This document shows, piece after piece, positions 55,203-63,942 of a stretch of 64,000 nt of DNA. Position numbers and translations under genes: made by a program. The notes under the pieces were generated by a model, which saw nothing but the letters and a program-made list of their open reading frames with translations, made no database searches and was not told the DNA's origin. Every line of letters starts with the position of its first letter. Position 1 is the stretch's first letter. Origin of the DNA: Sediminicola sp035798135 (GTDB lineage Bacteria; Bacteroidota; Bacteroidia; Flavobacteriales; Flavobacteriaceae); contig JAPFBR010000004.1 of NCBI GenBank assembly GCA_035798135.1, positions 186,001 to 250,000 on the forward strand. Reading direction: 5' to 3'.

Positions 55203-56245
55203 TAATTGTATTTTATTTCTTTGGTCGGTGCATTGATAATATTTTCCAATACGGGATATAGCTTATTAACGAACTTCGCCATGTGGTCATAATCCATCAA
55301 CTCTGGCTCATCCCCAACCTTGTGATAAAAATCAAAATTTGTAAAATCAAAAGTGCAATATGTTTGTGAAGGCACCGCAAATTCCTTGTCAAACGGGTAA
55401 TTGTCCGATCGTTGGAACAGGTTGTACTCCTTGGCAGTGGGCAAGAATCCTACCAATTGTTCCTTGGCGTACCCATTGCTAACGGCCGCCAAATTGGACT
55501 TCTCATAACCTGTGACGTACACATAGTAATCCTTATCCACCAAAGGGACACCTACCATTTCGAAATTTAACATGGTATAGAGATCAAGGTTTTCCGACTT
55601 TAATCTTTTTGCCAAATGGGCTGAACCTAAAAGTCCCTTCTCCTCTGCACTGAACAATGCAAAAATAATGCTTCTCTTGTTCGATTTTTTGCTCCCAAAA
55701 TATCTGGCAAACTCCAATACCGTAGTTGTACCCGAAGCATTATCATTGGCGCCATTGGCTATTGCGTCTCCATTCTCGGGAGCAATAAGTCCAATGTGAT
55801 CATAATGCGCTCCGATTACCACAAATTCATTTTTCAGTGCAGGATCTGTACCTTCCAAGATCCCAACAATATTATAGGCATTGGTATCTATATTGGTAAG
55901 GGTGTCCTTGTACGTAACAAAATAGGGTTTAATATTATTTTTTTTGAACACCCCTTCTATATAGCTTGCTGCCATCTCTATACCTTCACTGCCAGTATCC
56001 CTGCCCTGCAATTCATCAGAGGCCAAATAATCCATGATATCCCCAATCTTGCCCTTATCAGAAAAGGCAGTGGTCATTACCCCATTATCAGATGTCCCAG
56101 AAGCTTCAGGAGTATCCACGGTACTGGCTATATTCCCCTTCACACCTTCTGGACCTCCTATAATTTTAGTTTGGGTATCTATTTTTTTTGAGGAACCACA
56201 ACCAACCAATAGTGCCAAAAGCACAAGTCTAACAATTTTCTTCAT
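55202..56245 (-). CDS. M28-family zinc aminopeptidase, lipoprotein
   Basis: The start is the ATG at 56245, which gives a lipobox (LLVGC, Cys16) and a 347-residue protein; an ATG twelve codons upstream would place a charged stretch before the signal and lies in the terminator hairpin. Zinc ligands are HYDHIG, NGANDNASG (bridging Asp) and ALFSAEEKGLLGS, as in M28 exopeptidases. It degrades peptides at the envelope. First gene of the M28-SDR-SprT-manC-DUF389 run. Confidence 0.9.
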   Translation of the reverse strand: MKKIVRLVLLALLVGCGSSKKIDTQTKIIGGPEGVKGNIASTVDTPEASGTSDNGVMTTAFSDKGKIGDIMDYLASDELQGRDTGSEGIEMAASYIEGVFKKNNIKPYFVTYKDTLTNIDTNAYNIVGILEGTDPALKNEFVVIGAHYDHIGLIAPENGDAIANGANDNASGTTTVLEFARYFGSKKSNKRSIIFALFSAEEKGLLGSAHLAKRLKSENLDLYTMLNFEMVGVPLVDKDYYVYVTGYEKSNLAAVSNGYAKEQLVGFLPTAKEYNLFQRSDNYPFDKEFAVPSQTYCTFDFTNFDFYHKVGDEPELMDYDHMAKFVNKLYPVLENIINAPTKEIKYN

Positions 56246-56267
56246 CGTTTTAAATTTGGTTTTAAAG

Positions 56268-56301
56268 ATAAAAAAAAGCATCCCAATATCGTTGGGATGC
56301 T
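56268..56301 (-). terminator. Intrinsic terminator after the PDH E2 gene
   Basis: On the minus strand AGCATCCCAA and TTGGGATGCT form a 10-bp stem around a 5-base loop, followed by a T run (plus-strand A residues at 56268-56277). It ends the pdhA-pdhC transcript 27 bp past the stop. The M28 gene start follows within 25 bp, so the promoter of that gene must overlap or lie inside the terminator region. Confidence 0.85.
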
Positions 56302-56328
56302 CTATAATATAATTTCAAGCTGATGATC

Positions 56329-57966
56329 TTACGCCAGCATGGTTACGGGGTTCTCCAAAAAAGCCCTTAAGGTCTGCATGAACTGTGCTCCGGTAGCACC
56401 ATCAACAGTTCTATGATCACAAGCCAAGGTAACCTTCATGGTATTTCCTACCACAATTTGTCCATTTCTGACCACAGGTTTTTCGACAATGGCACCTACG
56501 GATAAAATCGCAGAATTTGGCTGATTGATAATGGACGTGAATTCCAAAATACCGAACATCCCAAGATTGGATACCGTAAACGTACTACCTTCCATTTCGG
56601 CAGGAGTCAGTTTCTTATTCCTTGCTTTCCCTGCCATATCCCGAACGGACGCCCCAATTTGGGTTAGTCCCATCTGATCTGTAAATTTCAACACAGGTAC
56701 CACAAGTCCATCTTCAACGGCCACGGCCACTCCCACACTGATGTGATGATTGTATCGCGTAGTATCCCCATTCCAAGTAGTATTTACTTGAGGGTGCTTT
56801 CTTAAAGCCATCGCACAGGCCTTGACCACCATGTCATTAAAAGACACCTTGGTATCGGGCAAGCTATTTATCTGTTCTCTAGAAGCCTTGGCATTGTCCA
56901 TGTCCACTTCGATCGTAAGATAATAATGAGGGGCGCTAAATTTAGATTCACCCAATCTTTTTGCGATTACTTTTCGCATTTGGGAATTTTTCACCTCTTC
57001 ACTACTTTCCTCACCTACAGGTGCGGCAAAGGCCACACTTGGAGCTTTTGCAGTAGGAGCATCGGTTGAAGCTGCTGCTGCTGTCTTTTGTGTAGGTTGG
57101 TAATTCTCAATGTCTTTCTTAACTATCCTTCCATGATCACCACTTCCGGTAACTGTTGAAAGATCTATACCTTTTTCCTCCGCTATTTTTTTTGCCAATG
57201 GCGAAACAAAGATGCGTTTGCCATCACTTGCTGTCATTGGTTCAGAAGTTGCCTTGGATTTTTCTTCCACTTTGACTTCTTCCTTCTTATCAGTTTTAGC
57301 TGCAGGAGCCTTTGAATCTGAAGTTTTATCACTCAAAAGTCCTTCTACCTTGGTGCCTTTAGGCCCTATAATTGCCAAAATAGTATCAACAGGGGAAGAT
57401 TCACCTTCTTTAAGCCCTATATACAATAAGGTTCCGGAGTAAAAGGATTCAAATTCCATCGTAGCCTTATCGGTTTCGATCTCAGCAAGGATATCTCCTT
57501 CTTCAATCTCATCACCTACTTGTTTCAACCAAGAAGCCACAGTTCCTTCTTCCATGGTATCACTTAAACGCGGCATTTTAATTATCTCTACGCCTTCTGG
57601 AATTTCAGAAGTCTCAGGAGCACTTTCGGAAGAACTGTCGTCTGATTCAGATGGTGTTGCATCTTCTTCCTTTTGCGTTTCAGTTGCAGGTTTTGGATCC
57701 CCTTTCAAGAGCCCGGAGATATCTTCCCCTTCTTCTCCAATGATTGCCAATAGGGTATCAACAGGAGCCCCATTACCTTCTTCAATCCCAATATGGAGCA
57801 AAGTACCTTCGTGAAAAGATTCAAACTCCATCGTAGCCTTATCTGTCTCGATTTCGGCTAGAATATCACCTTCCTCAATTTTATCCCCTACTTTTTTAAG
57901 CCACTTAGCTACCGTACCTTCTTCCATGGTATCGCTAAGTCTAGGCATATTAATTACTTCTGCCAT
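56329..57966 (-). CDS. pdhC: Dihydrolipoamide acetyltransferase, pyruvate dehydrogenase E2
   Basis: Core subunit of the pyruvate dehydrogenase complex, moving acetyl groups to CoA. The 545-residue product has two tandem lipoyl domains with nearly equal cores (IETDKATMEFESF twice; Lys43 and Lys167), an E3-binding domain (FVSPLAKKIAEEKGIDLSTV) and a catalytic domain ending near CDHRTVDGATGAQFMQTL. An acidic Glu/Ser linker separates the lipoyl domains, and a Lys/Glu linker follows. It is four bases after pdhA; pdhB is not next to them. Confidence 0.96.
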   Translation of the reverse strand: MAEVINMPRLSDTMEEGTVAKWLKKVGDKIEEGDILAEIETDKATMEFESFHEGTLLHIGIEEGNGAPVDTLLAIIGEEGEDISGLLKGDPKPATETQKEEDATPSESDDSSSESAPETSEIPEGVEIIKMPRLSDTMEEGTVASWLKQVGDEIEEGDILAEIETDKATMEFESFYSGTLLYIGLKEGESSPVDTILAIIGPKGTKVEGLLSDKTSDSKAPAAKTDKKEEVKVEEKSKATSEPMTASDGKRIFVSPLAKKIAEEKGIDLSTVTGSGDHGRIVKKDIENYQPTQKTAAAASTDAPTAKAPSVAFAAPVGEESSEEVKNSQMRKVIAKRLGESKFSAPHYYLTIEVDMDNAKASREQINSLPDTKVSFNDMVVKACAMALRKHPQVNTTWNGDTTRYNHHISVGVAVAVEDGLVVPVLKFTDQMGLTQIGASVRDMAGKARNKKLTPAEMEGSTFTVSNLGMFGILEFTSIINQPNSAILSVGAIVEKPVVRNGQIVVGNTMKVTLACDHRTVDGATGAQFMQTLRAFLENPVTMLA

Positions 57967-57970
57967 CTAC

Positions 57971-58969
57971 TTATAATTTATGTGGTAAAAATGGATAATC
58001 CTTTTGCTCGTATACCATGTCGTACAATTGTTGTACCGGTGGGTATTCTGATTCGTCTGCGAATTTCTCACATTCTATAACCAAGTCCTTTACGCGCTTA
58101 TTGATTTTCTTGATCTCATCTTCGGAAGCATACTTGTTTTCCTTGATGATTTCCAACATTTGATTGATAGGATCAATTTTCTTGTACTCCTCAACCTCGT
58201 CCTTTGTTCTGTAATGTTGTGCATCGGACATGGAGTGACCTCTATATCTATATGTTTTCATCTCCAGAAATGTTGGCCCACCACCACTTCTCGCTCTTTC
58301 TACCGCCTTGCTCACTTCTTTGGCCACTGTTTCCGGATCCATTCCGTCTACAGGTCCACATGGCATTTCATAGCCTAAGCCCAATTTCCAAATATCCGTT
58401 GAAAATGAAGTTCTGGCCACAGAAGTACCCATGGCATACCCATTATTTTCACAAATAAAAACAACTGGTAATTTCCAAAGCATGGCCAAGTTGAAACTTT
58501 CGTGCAATGAACCTTGTCTAACAGCTCCATCGCCCATATAACAAAGTGTTACTGCTTCTCTTTTAAAATATTTGTCCGCAAAAGCCATCCCTGCTCCCAA
58601 AGGTATTTGGCCACCAACAATTCCGTGACCTCCATAAAATCCCTTTTCTTTTGAAAAGATATGCATGGAACCTCCCATACCCTTTGAGGTACCTGTAACC
58701 TTTCCGTACAATTCGGCCATCACTCTTCTTGGGTCTACACCCATTCCTATAGGCTGTACGTGATTACGGTAAGCGGTGATCATCTTATCCTTGGAAAGGT
58801 CCATAGCATGCAAAGAGCCTGCTAAAACTGCCTCTTGCCCATTGTACAAGTGCAAAAAGCCTCTTACTTTCTGTTGAATATAGACTGCGGCAAGTTTATC
58901 CTCAAATTTTCTCCAGAACAACATGTCCTCATACCATTTAAGGTAAACTTCTTTGGTAATTTTTTTCAT
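57971..58969 (-). CDS. pdhA: Pyruvate dehydrogenase E1 component, alpha subunit
   Basis: Thiamine-diphosphate enzyme subunit that decarboxylates pyruvate. The 332-residue product has MGDGAVRQGSLHESFNLAML and CENNGYAMGTS (GDG...NN ThDP motif), and YRGHSMSDAQHYR near residue 250 for the phosphorylation-type loop. The beta subunit must be encoded elsewhere. A -7 match (TATTTTTG, plus-strand 59011-59018) lies 40 bp upstream; the -33 is weak. Confidence 0.95.
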   Translation of the reverse strand: MKKITKEVYLKWYEDMLFWRKFEDKLAAVYIQQKVRGFLHLYNGQEAVLAGSLHAMDLSKDKMITAYRNHVQPIGMGVDPRRVMAELYGKVTGTSKGMGGSMHIFSKEKGFYGGHGIVGGQIPLGAGMAFADKYFKREAVTLCYMGDGAVRQGSLHESFNLAMLWKLPVVFICENNGYAMGTSVARTSFSTDIWKLGLGYEMPCGPVDGMDPETVAKEVSKAVERARSGGGPTFLEMKTYRYRGHSMSDAQHYRTKDEVEEYKKIDPINQMLEIIKENKYASEDEIKKINKRVKDLVIECEKFADESEYPPVQQLYDMVYEQKDYPFLPHKL

Positions 58970-59134
58970 TAATCTAGTATTTATTGAAGCTTATGTATCA
59001 AACAAGGAAACAAAAATACACATTAATTCATTAGAGAAAAAAAATTGAAGAAAAAGCTAGCAAGAAACCACAAAAAGATGGAAAAATATGAAATTAGGCC
59101 CTTAGTGGGTATTTCAAATGGCCTGAATAAGGGA

Positions 59135-59620
59135 TTAGCCCAAAAACGACTTACCAAAGGCCAATGGGAGAATGTCCGAAATGGAATTGCATTTTATGAC
59201 CTCCCCGGTCTCGCCCATCAACATCAGTTGAATGGGAGTCTCTTGTTTTTGTTCGTATTCCGATATGGCCTGTCTACAATTGCCACATGGGGCCGCAGGT
59301 TCATTAACCACATATTTTTCGGAAGTGGCCGTAATGGCAATAGCCTTGATGGGAACCCCAGGATATTTGGCGCCTGCATAAAACACTGCCACCCTTTCCG
59401 CACATAATCCGGAAGGGTAGGATGCATTTTCCTGGTTGTTTCCAATTACAATTTCCCCATTTTCCAATAATACTGCCGCCCCTACCAAAAAATTGGAATA
59501 AGGTGCGTAGGCATTTTTTCTTGAGGCAATAGCTGCCTTCATTAGTTTTTGATCATCAAAGGACAAGTCGTCGAAGTTTTCAAAAACGGTCATCTCAAAG
59601 GAAATAGTATCTTTTCTCAA
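59135..59620 (-). CDS. cdd: Cytidine deaminase
   Basis: Zinc enzyme that converts cytidine to uridine. The 161-residue product has the catalytic CAERVAVF and PCGNCRQ motifs (Cys, Glu, two Cys), and AYAPYSNFLVGAAV. If it begins at 59620 the start codon is TTG; the first ATG (Met10) at 59593 would give 152 residues but cut off the N-terminal segment (RKDTISFEMTVFEN) that relatives in this phylum have. I favour TTG. An 11-bp palindrome containing a -7 element lies just upstream. Confidence 0.9.
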   Translation of the reverse strand: MRKDTISFEMTVFENFDDLSFDDQKLMKAAIASRKNAYAPYSNFLVGAAVLLENGEIVIGNNQENASYPSGLCAERVAVFYAGAKYPGVPIKAIAITATSEKYVVNEPAAPCGNCRQAISEYEQKQETPIQLMLMGETGEVIKCNSISDILPLAFGKSFLG

Positions 59621-59636
59621 GGGATAAAATTTTAGC

Positions 59637-59668
59637 GGTTATAGTATGGTTTCAAATATACTATAACC
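59637..59668 (-). promoter_or_regulatory. Palindrome with embedded -7 element upstream of cdd
   Basis: GGTTATAGTAT and ATACTATAACC pair perfectly over 11 bp (59637-59647 with 59658-59668) around a 10-base loop. On the minus strand the palindrome contains TATATTTG (59653-59660), an exact TAnnTTTG. It has no T run after it, so it is more likely an operator or a leader hairpin than a terminator. Confidence 0.4.
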
Positions 59669-59687
59669 AAAAAGAAGCTGTATAAGA

Positions 59688-60833
59688 TTAATCGTTTAAA
59701 AATTCTTCCCCTAAATTAAAGGTAAGTGAAAACCTAAGTGTATTCTCCAATGGGTTTTTTATCTTGGAAGAAGAGAATAGATATGACAGGTCTATCTGGG
59801 TAGCCTTAAATAGGAATCCCGCTCCTAAAGTAAAGAATTTTCGAGACCCTTTTTCTTCGCTCTCGTTAAAATACCCTGTACGTAACATAAAGGAGTTTTG
59901 ATACTTATATTCCAGGCCTAGCGCCCATGTAACCTCTTTTAGTTCTTCACTAAATCCATCGGGAGCGTCACCAAATGATTCAAACACCCCACTAAAGAAT
60001 CCAATTTTTTGATATTCTTCATTATCTTCCGAATCAACATCCCCGTCCCCATCAAAATCCCTGGGGGTTGGCACCAATAACTTATTGAATTCCGAAGTGA
60101 TTCCCAAAACATTATCTTGATCCAGTATAAAATCAAAACCGGCTCCGAATTTCAAATTTGTAGGCAAGAAGTTTCCTTGTCCCCCTTGATCATAGGCAAT
60201 TTTACCTCCAAGATTGGACACATTGAAACCTGCCCTCCATCTTCCATCAAAATTATTATAGGCAATTTCCCTAGATCGGTAATATCCCGCCACATCTACC
60301 GCAAATGAACTTGCCGCTTGTGAATCTGCACCGGCATCGTCTTGGAATTTTAAATTGGAACTAATAAACCTTCCGCCTACGGCCATGGAGAATGTCTGAC
60401 TCAACTTTAGGGAATAGGAACCATCCAATGCCAATTCATTTGGCTTTGCGGTTGTCCCCGGATCATTGGCAAATTGCCTTAGTTCTATTTCACCAAGTGT
60501 AAAATAGCGAAGACTCAAGGCGAAAGCACTTCTATCATTTAACTTGTTATAATAACTTGCATTTAATAAGGCGATATCGGTAATAATACTTTCCAGGTAA
60601 GGGGTATAGCTCAATCCTATTCCCATTTTCCGTTCGGCGAAAGCAAATTTTGCTGGATTCCATTGTTGTGAAAAGGCATCTGTAGAGGTAGCAACACCCA
60701 TATCACCCATCCCAGCTGCCCTTGCATCTGCTGCAATAGTCAAAAATGGGACTGCAGTAGTGATTACACGGTTCTCCTGGGCGTATAAATTACATGCCAA
60801 TGCGAATAACGTAAACGTAAATATTTTTTTCAT
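59688..60833 (-). CDS. porV: Type IX secretion outer membrane protein PorV
   Basis: Outer membrane barrel of the FadL-like fold that escorts type IX cargo with PorU to the cell surface. The 381-residue product has a signal peptide ending LYAQ, then VITTAVPFLTIAADARAAGM and the conserved MGDMGVATSTDAFSQQWNPA, both PorV marks. An acidic loop near residue 260 (DFDGDGDVDSEDNEEYQ) looks calcium-binding. It is followed by cdd 67 bp later and divergent from gldJ. The usual neighbour porU is absent. Confidence 0.93.
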   Translation of the reverse strand: MKKIFTFTLFALACNLYAQENRVITTAVPFLTIAADARAAGMGDMGVATSTDAFSQQWNPAKFAFAERKMGIGLSYTPYLESIITDIALLNASYYNKLNDRSAFALSLRYFTLGEIELRQFANDPGTTAKPNELALDGSYSLKLSQTFSMAVGGRFISSNLKFQDDAGADSQAASSFAVDVAGYYRSREIAYNNFDGRWRAGFNVSNLGGKIAYDQGGQGNFLPTNLKFGAGFDFILDQDNVLGITSEFNKLLVPTPRDFDGDGDVDSEDNEEYQKIGFFSGVFESFGDAPDGFSEELKEVTWALGLEYKYQNSFMLRTGYFNESEEKGSRKFFTLGAGFLFKATQIDLSYLFSSSKIKNPLENTLRFSLTFNLGEEFLND

Positions 60834-61265
60834 TTTCTACTTTTGATTAAGCCAGTTCTCAAAAATGCTCAATTAAATTGAATAACTAAAATAAATTAGA
60901 TGTATTACATCTTAACGAACATTTTAACGATATCTTATGTTCATTGATAAAAAAATCTACGAACATATGAACACCTTACTTTAAGCATCTGGTTTATTTC
61001 CATTTAATTACATCGGTATTATCTCCATTTATCCTAAAAAGAATAGGGGTCAATCATACTATTCTTGCCTTTACAGCGTTATGGATTTTGAAAGCATTGA
61101 CTATAAGCAACGGAATGGTCGGAATTAATGAAAAAAAACAGAAAAGCATAAAATATTATACGCTAATCATCGTTCTAATAGCCAAATGCGAATCAATTTA
61201 AATCAAAATACGAATCCCAAACTACTTTATAGCGGTTTATATTTTTTTGAACTCAAGTCCTAATT
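60834..61265. other. Intergenic region between porV and gldJ, lacking porU
   Basis: This 432-bp AT-rich gap separates divergent porV and gldJ. It holds an inverted-repeat cluster of GAACAT sites (CGAACAT at 60916-60922, ATGTTCA at 60937-60943 and the near palindrome CGAACATATGAAC at 60960-60972). No remnant of a PorU reading frame (a protease of about 1100-1300 residues) is seen on either strand, and I see no RNA gene. Confidence 0.6.
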
Positions 61266-62930
61266 ATGAAAAAACAATTTATCAAAGTTGTACTCTCTTG
61301 TATAGTGGTAGCAGGAAGTTTTACCAGTTGTAGTAAAAACTCCTCTTCATCCAAGAATACATCCAGAGCTACCGGCTGGAAAATCAATGACAAAGACGGT
61401 GGTTTCCAGTTCAATTCAGACTTTAAGGAGCAAGAAACTGCTCCAGGCCTTGTTTTTGTGGAAGGTGGTACTTTTACAAAGGGTAAGGTACAGGATGATG
61501 TTATGCACGATTGGAACAATACGGCTACCTCTCAACATGTTATGTCCTTCTATATGGACGAGACGGAGGTCACCAATGTGATGTATCTTGAATATTTGGA
61601 TTACTTAAAAAGTGTTTATCCTCCGGACAATCCTCAGTATGCACATATTTATACTGGTGCATTACCTGATACTTTGGTTTGGAGAAATAGATTGGGGTTC
61701 AATGAAACTATGACCAATAACTACCTACGTCACCCTGCATATGCAGAATATCCGGTCGTTGGAGTTAATTGGGTGCAAGCAACACAATTTGCCGAATGGA
61801 GAACCGACCGTGTCAATGAGGTTATGTTGGAACGTGAAGGTTTTTTGGCAGAAGAAGCTAAATACAAGGCCCTTGATGGTGAAGGCAGTGGTACTTTCAG
61901 TACTGAAGCCTATCTGATGAGACCAGAATCTGTTTATAATGGTAGCATTGATTCCCTTCAAGGGAAGAAACAAAAGGATTCCGTGAATGTTTTTGCCAAA
62001 AGAAGTAGTGGGATTATTTTGCCTGAATATAGGTTACCTACAGAAACTGAGTGGGAATATGCTGCCCAGGCACAAATAGGATCTAGGGAATACAATAACT
62101 ACAGAGGTAGAAAAAAATATCCATGGGAAGGTGACTACACAAGAAGTGGACAAAGAGTTGGTAGAGGCGACCAATTGGCCAACTTTAAACAAGGAAAAGG
62201 TGATTACGGCGGAATTGCCGGCTGGTCAGATGACGGAGCGGATATTACTGCTGAAGTAAAATCATACAAGTCCAATGATTTTGGACTATATGATATGGCA
62301 GGAAACGTTGCGGAATGGGTTGCCGATGTATACAGACCTATTGTAGATGACGAAGTAAGTGATTTTAATTATTTCCGAGGAAACGTATATATGAAGTCTG
62401 CCATTGGAGAAGACGGTAAGGTAAATGTGCTAAGGGACGAAATAGTATATGATACGTTACCGAACGGAAAAATCGTAGCCGTAAACCTTCCAGGAGAAGT
62501 AAAAATGGTGCCGGTAGATGAGAATGAGACTTATTTAAGAACCAATTTCTCTTCTAGTGACAACCGAGGCTATAGGGACGGTGAACCAGGATCCACAAGA
62601 TACTTCGATCAATTTAGTGATGATGAAGAGGAGAACAAAACAAAGACTATGTACAATTCTCCAAAGCATAAAATTGAAGTTGACTCTGTTGGAAATTTAG
62701 TTGGAAAATATGACAAGTCGAATGACAGAAACACGTTGATCAATAACGAAGTAAGAGTCTACAAAGGAGGCTCATGGAGAGATAGAGCGTATTGGTTAGA
62801 TCCTGCACAACGAAGATACATGCCTCAGTATATGGCTACAGACTATATTGGTTTTAGATGCGCCATGTCCAGGGTAGGTTCTAAATCAAAAACTAAAAAC
62901 AAGACGATAAGATCTAAAAAAGCTAAATAA
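61266..62930 (+). CDS. gldJ: Gliding motility lipoprotein GldJ
   Basis: GldJ is a lipoprotein needed for gliding and for stability of the type IX secretion motor proteins, with a sulfatase-modifying (FGE-like) fold. The 554-residue product has a lipobox (FTSC, Cys22) and the FGE-type pattern FVEGGTFTKGKVQDDVMHDW, MDETEVTNVMYLEYLDYLK, YRLPTETEWEYAAQA, GLYDMAGNVAEWVAD and YKGGSWRDRAYWLDP. A basic tail (KSKTKNKTIRSKKAK) ends it. Enzyme activity is not expected. Identity is strong from the match to GldJ architecture. Confidence 0.94.
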   Translation: MKKQFIKVVLSCIVVAGSFTSCSKNSSSSKNTSRATGWKINDKDGGFQFNSDFKEQETAPGLVFVEGGTFTKGKVQDDVMHDWNNTATSQHVMSFYMDETEVTNVMYLEYLDYLKSVYPPDNPQYAHIYTGALPDTLVWRNRLGFNETMTNNYLRHPAYAEYPVVGVNWVQATQFAEWRTDRVNEVMLEREGFLAEEAKYKALDGEGSGTFSTEAYLMRPESVYNGSIDSLQGKKQKDSVNVFAKRSSGIILPEYRLPTETEWEYAAQAQIGSREYNNYRGRKKYPWEGDYTRSGQRVGRGDQLANFKQGKGDYGGIAGWSDDGADITAEVKSYKSNDFGLYDMAGNVAEWVADVYRPIVDDEVSDFNYFRGNVYMKSAIGEDGKVNVLRDEIVYDTLPNGKIVAVNLPGEVKMVPVDENETYLRTNFSSSDNRGYRDGEPGSTRYFDQFSDDEEENKTKTMYNSPKHKIEVDSVGNLVGKYDKSNDRNTLINNEVRVYKGGSWRDRAYWLDPAQRRYMPQYMATDYIGFRCAMSRVGSKSKTKNKTIRSKKAK

Positions 62931-62953
62931 GCTTTATCGAATCCCATAAATTT

Positions 62954-62982
62954 AAAAAGCCCTGTTCCCAGGGCTTTTTTTA
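62954..62982 (+). terminator. Intrinsic terminator of gldJ
   Basis: AAAAAGCCC and GGGCTTTTT form a 9-bp stem around an 8-base loop that can add CTG/CAG pairs, followed by T residues. It lies 24 bp after the gldJ stop. Confidence 0.85.
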
Positions 62983-63715
62983 TGCCCTTAAATTAAAAAA
63001 TAGGGTAGTTTATAACAGATTAGCCGTTAAAAATCGTGCTCTTAAATGTCTTGCCTTAAGCTATAAAAAGGGAGCTTAAAAAGACATATGATCAGTAAGG
63101 TGTTTTGTGAACCAAACCTAAGCTGATAGCCCACTCTATATTAAGTTTAAAGTCTTCCTCGTAATATTCATTGCAATAAGCTGATGCACCAGCACTTTTA
63201 GATTGATACCTTTACCTAAGTAAAATACTGCATTGTCCGCTTACTACGCTTACTACATTTCCTTTAGACCGACAGGAAAGTGGATATTTCCTATACGATT
63301 ACAATCAAATCACTTTACAAGGATCTTCTTTGGTTAATAACAAAATCATACAAGCCTCTATTTCTTTAATTATAAGACCCAACATAGTTTACAATACATT
63401 ACCCAAGTTGTTCCGTAAAGCATTTCATAAATAACTTCAATGCCAGCCTGAAATGGGTAAATAATTTACCTGAACTATCCTTTCATAAACACCTAAATAA
63501 CAAATATTTAGAATTCAAGTTGTCGATATGCACAGCCTTTTATCCGTTGAAATACCTTTATAAAAATGCATTTCAACCCCTTAAAGTGGCATTTCATCGA
63601 ATTACACCAATATATTGCAGGTCTTGCCCTTATAGTATAAGAACCACAACATTAACAAACGTTCACCTTTACATTGACAAATAAAAACATAACATTTTAG
63701 TAAAATATCCCAAGC
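62983..63715. other. Long noncoding stretch after gldJ
   Basis: About 730 bp with stops in every frame and no recognisable tRNA, 6S, tmRNA or RNase P fold. It is AT-rich but not low-complexity. A TTGACA-like sequence at about 63674 lies before the small gene at 63716. Nothing else can be supported; it might hold a small RNA or decayed coding sequence. Confidence 0.5.
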
Positions 63716-63886
63716 ATGAAAAACGTATTATTGATCAGAGAAATTTATTCAGAAGCTTTCAGAAATTTAGGAAGCAGATTCACAAAGCATACATTTAAGG
63801 CCTTAGTGCTATTATTTGCATCAAGCTATTTAATTGCACTATACGCATTGGTTTTTAGGATTTCTACGGGTTTTGCTTTTGAGTAG
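63716..63886 (+). CDS. 56-residue DUF6747-like small protein
   Basis: The product reads MKNVLLIREIYSEAFRNLGS and ends RISTGFAFE; the first half is charged, the second half (about residues 28-48) is hydrophobic enough for one membrane helix, LVLLFASSYLIALYALVF. The pattern of EIYxEAFRNLG and a C-terminal FxxxTGFAF fits a small flavobacterial family (DUF6747) as I recall it, without a search to confirm. It has its own terminator just after. Function unknown. Confidence 0.75.
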   Translation: MKNVLLIREIYSEAFRNLGSRFTKHTFKALVLLFASSYLIALYALVFRISTGFAFE

Positions 63887-63911
63887 GGAATAAGAGCATT
63901 AATTTTCGGTA

Positions 63912-63942
63912 AAAAAAAACACCCAAAAAGGGTGTTTTTTTT
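63912..63942 (+). terminator. Intrinsic terminator after the small gene
   Basis: AAAAAACACCC and GGGTGTTTTTT form an 11-bp stem around a 5-A loop, followed by T residues. Only 25 bp beyond the stop at 63886, it supports the 56-codon gene as a real unit. Confidence 0.85.

Noticed and set aside
56329..57966. Direct repeat of about 150 bp within the E2 gene
   Set aside because: It is the normal duplication of lipoyl domains in E2 proteins, not a mobile or recombination repeat.
61081..61128. 15-codon open frame in the porV-gldJ gap
   Set aside because: Too short, no ribosome-binding site, and no similarity to PorU.
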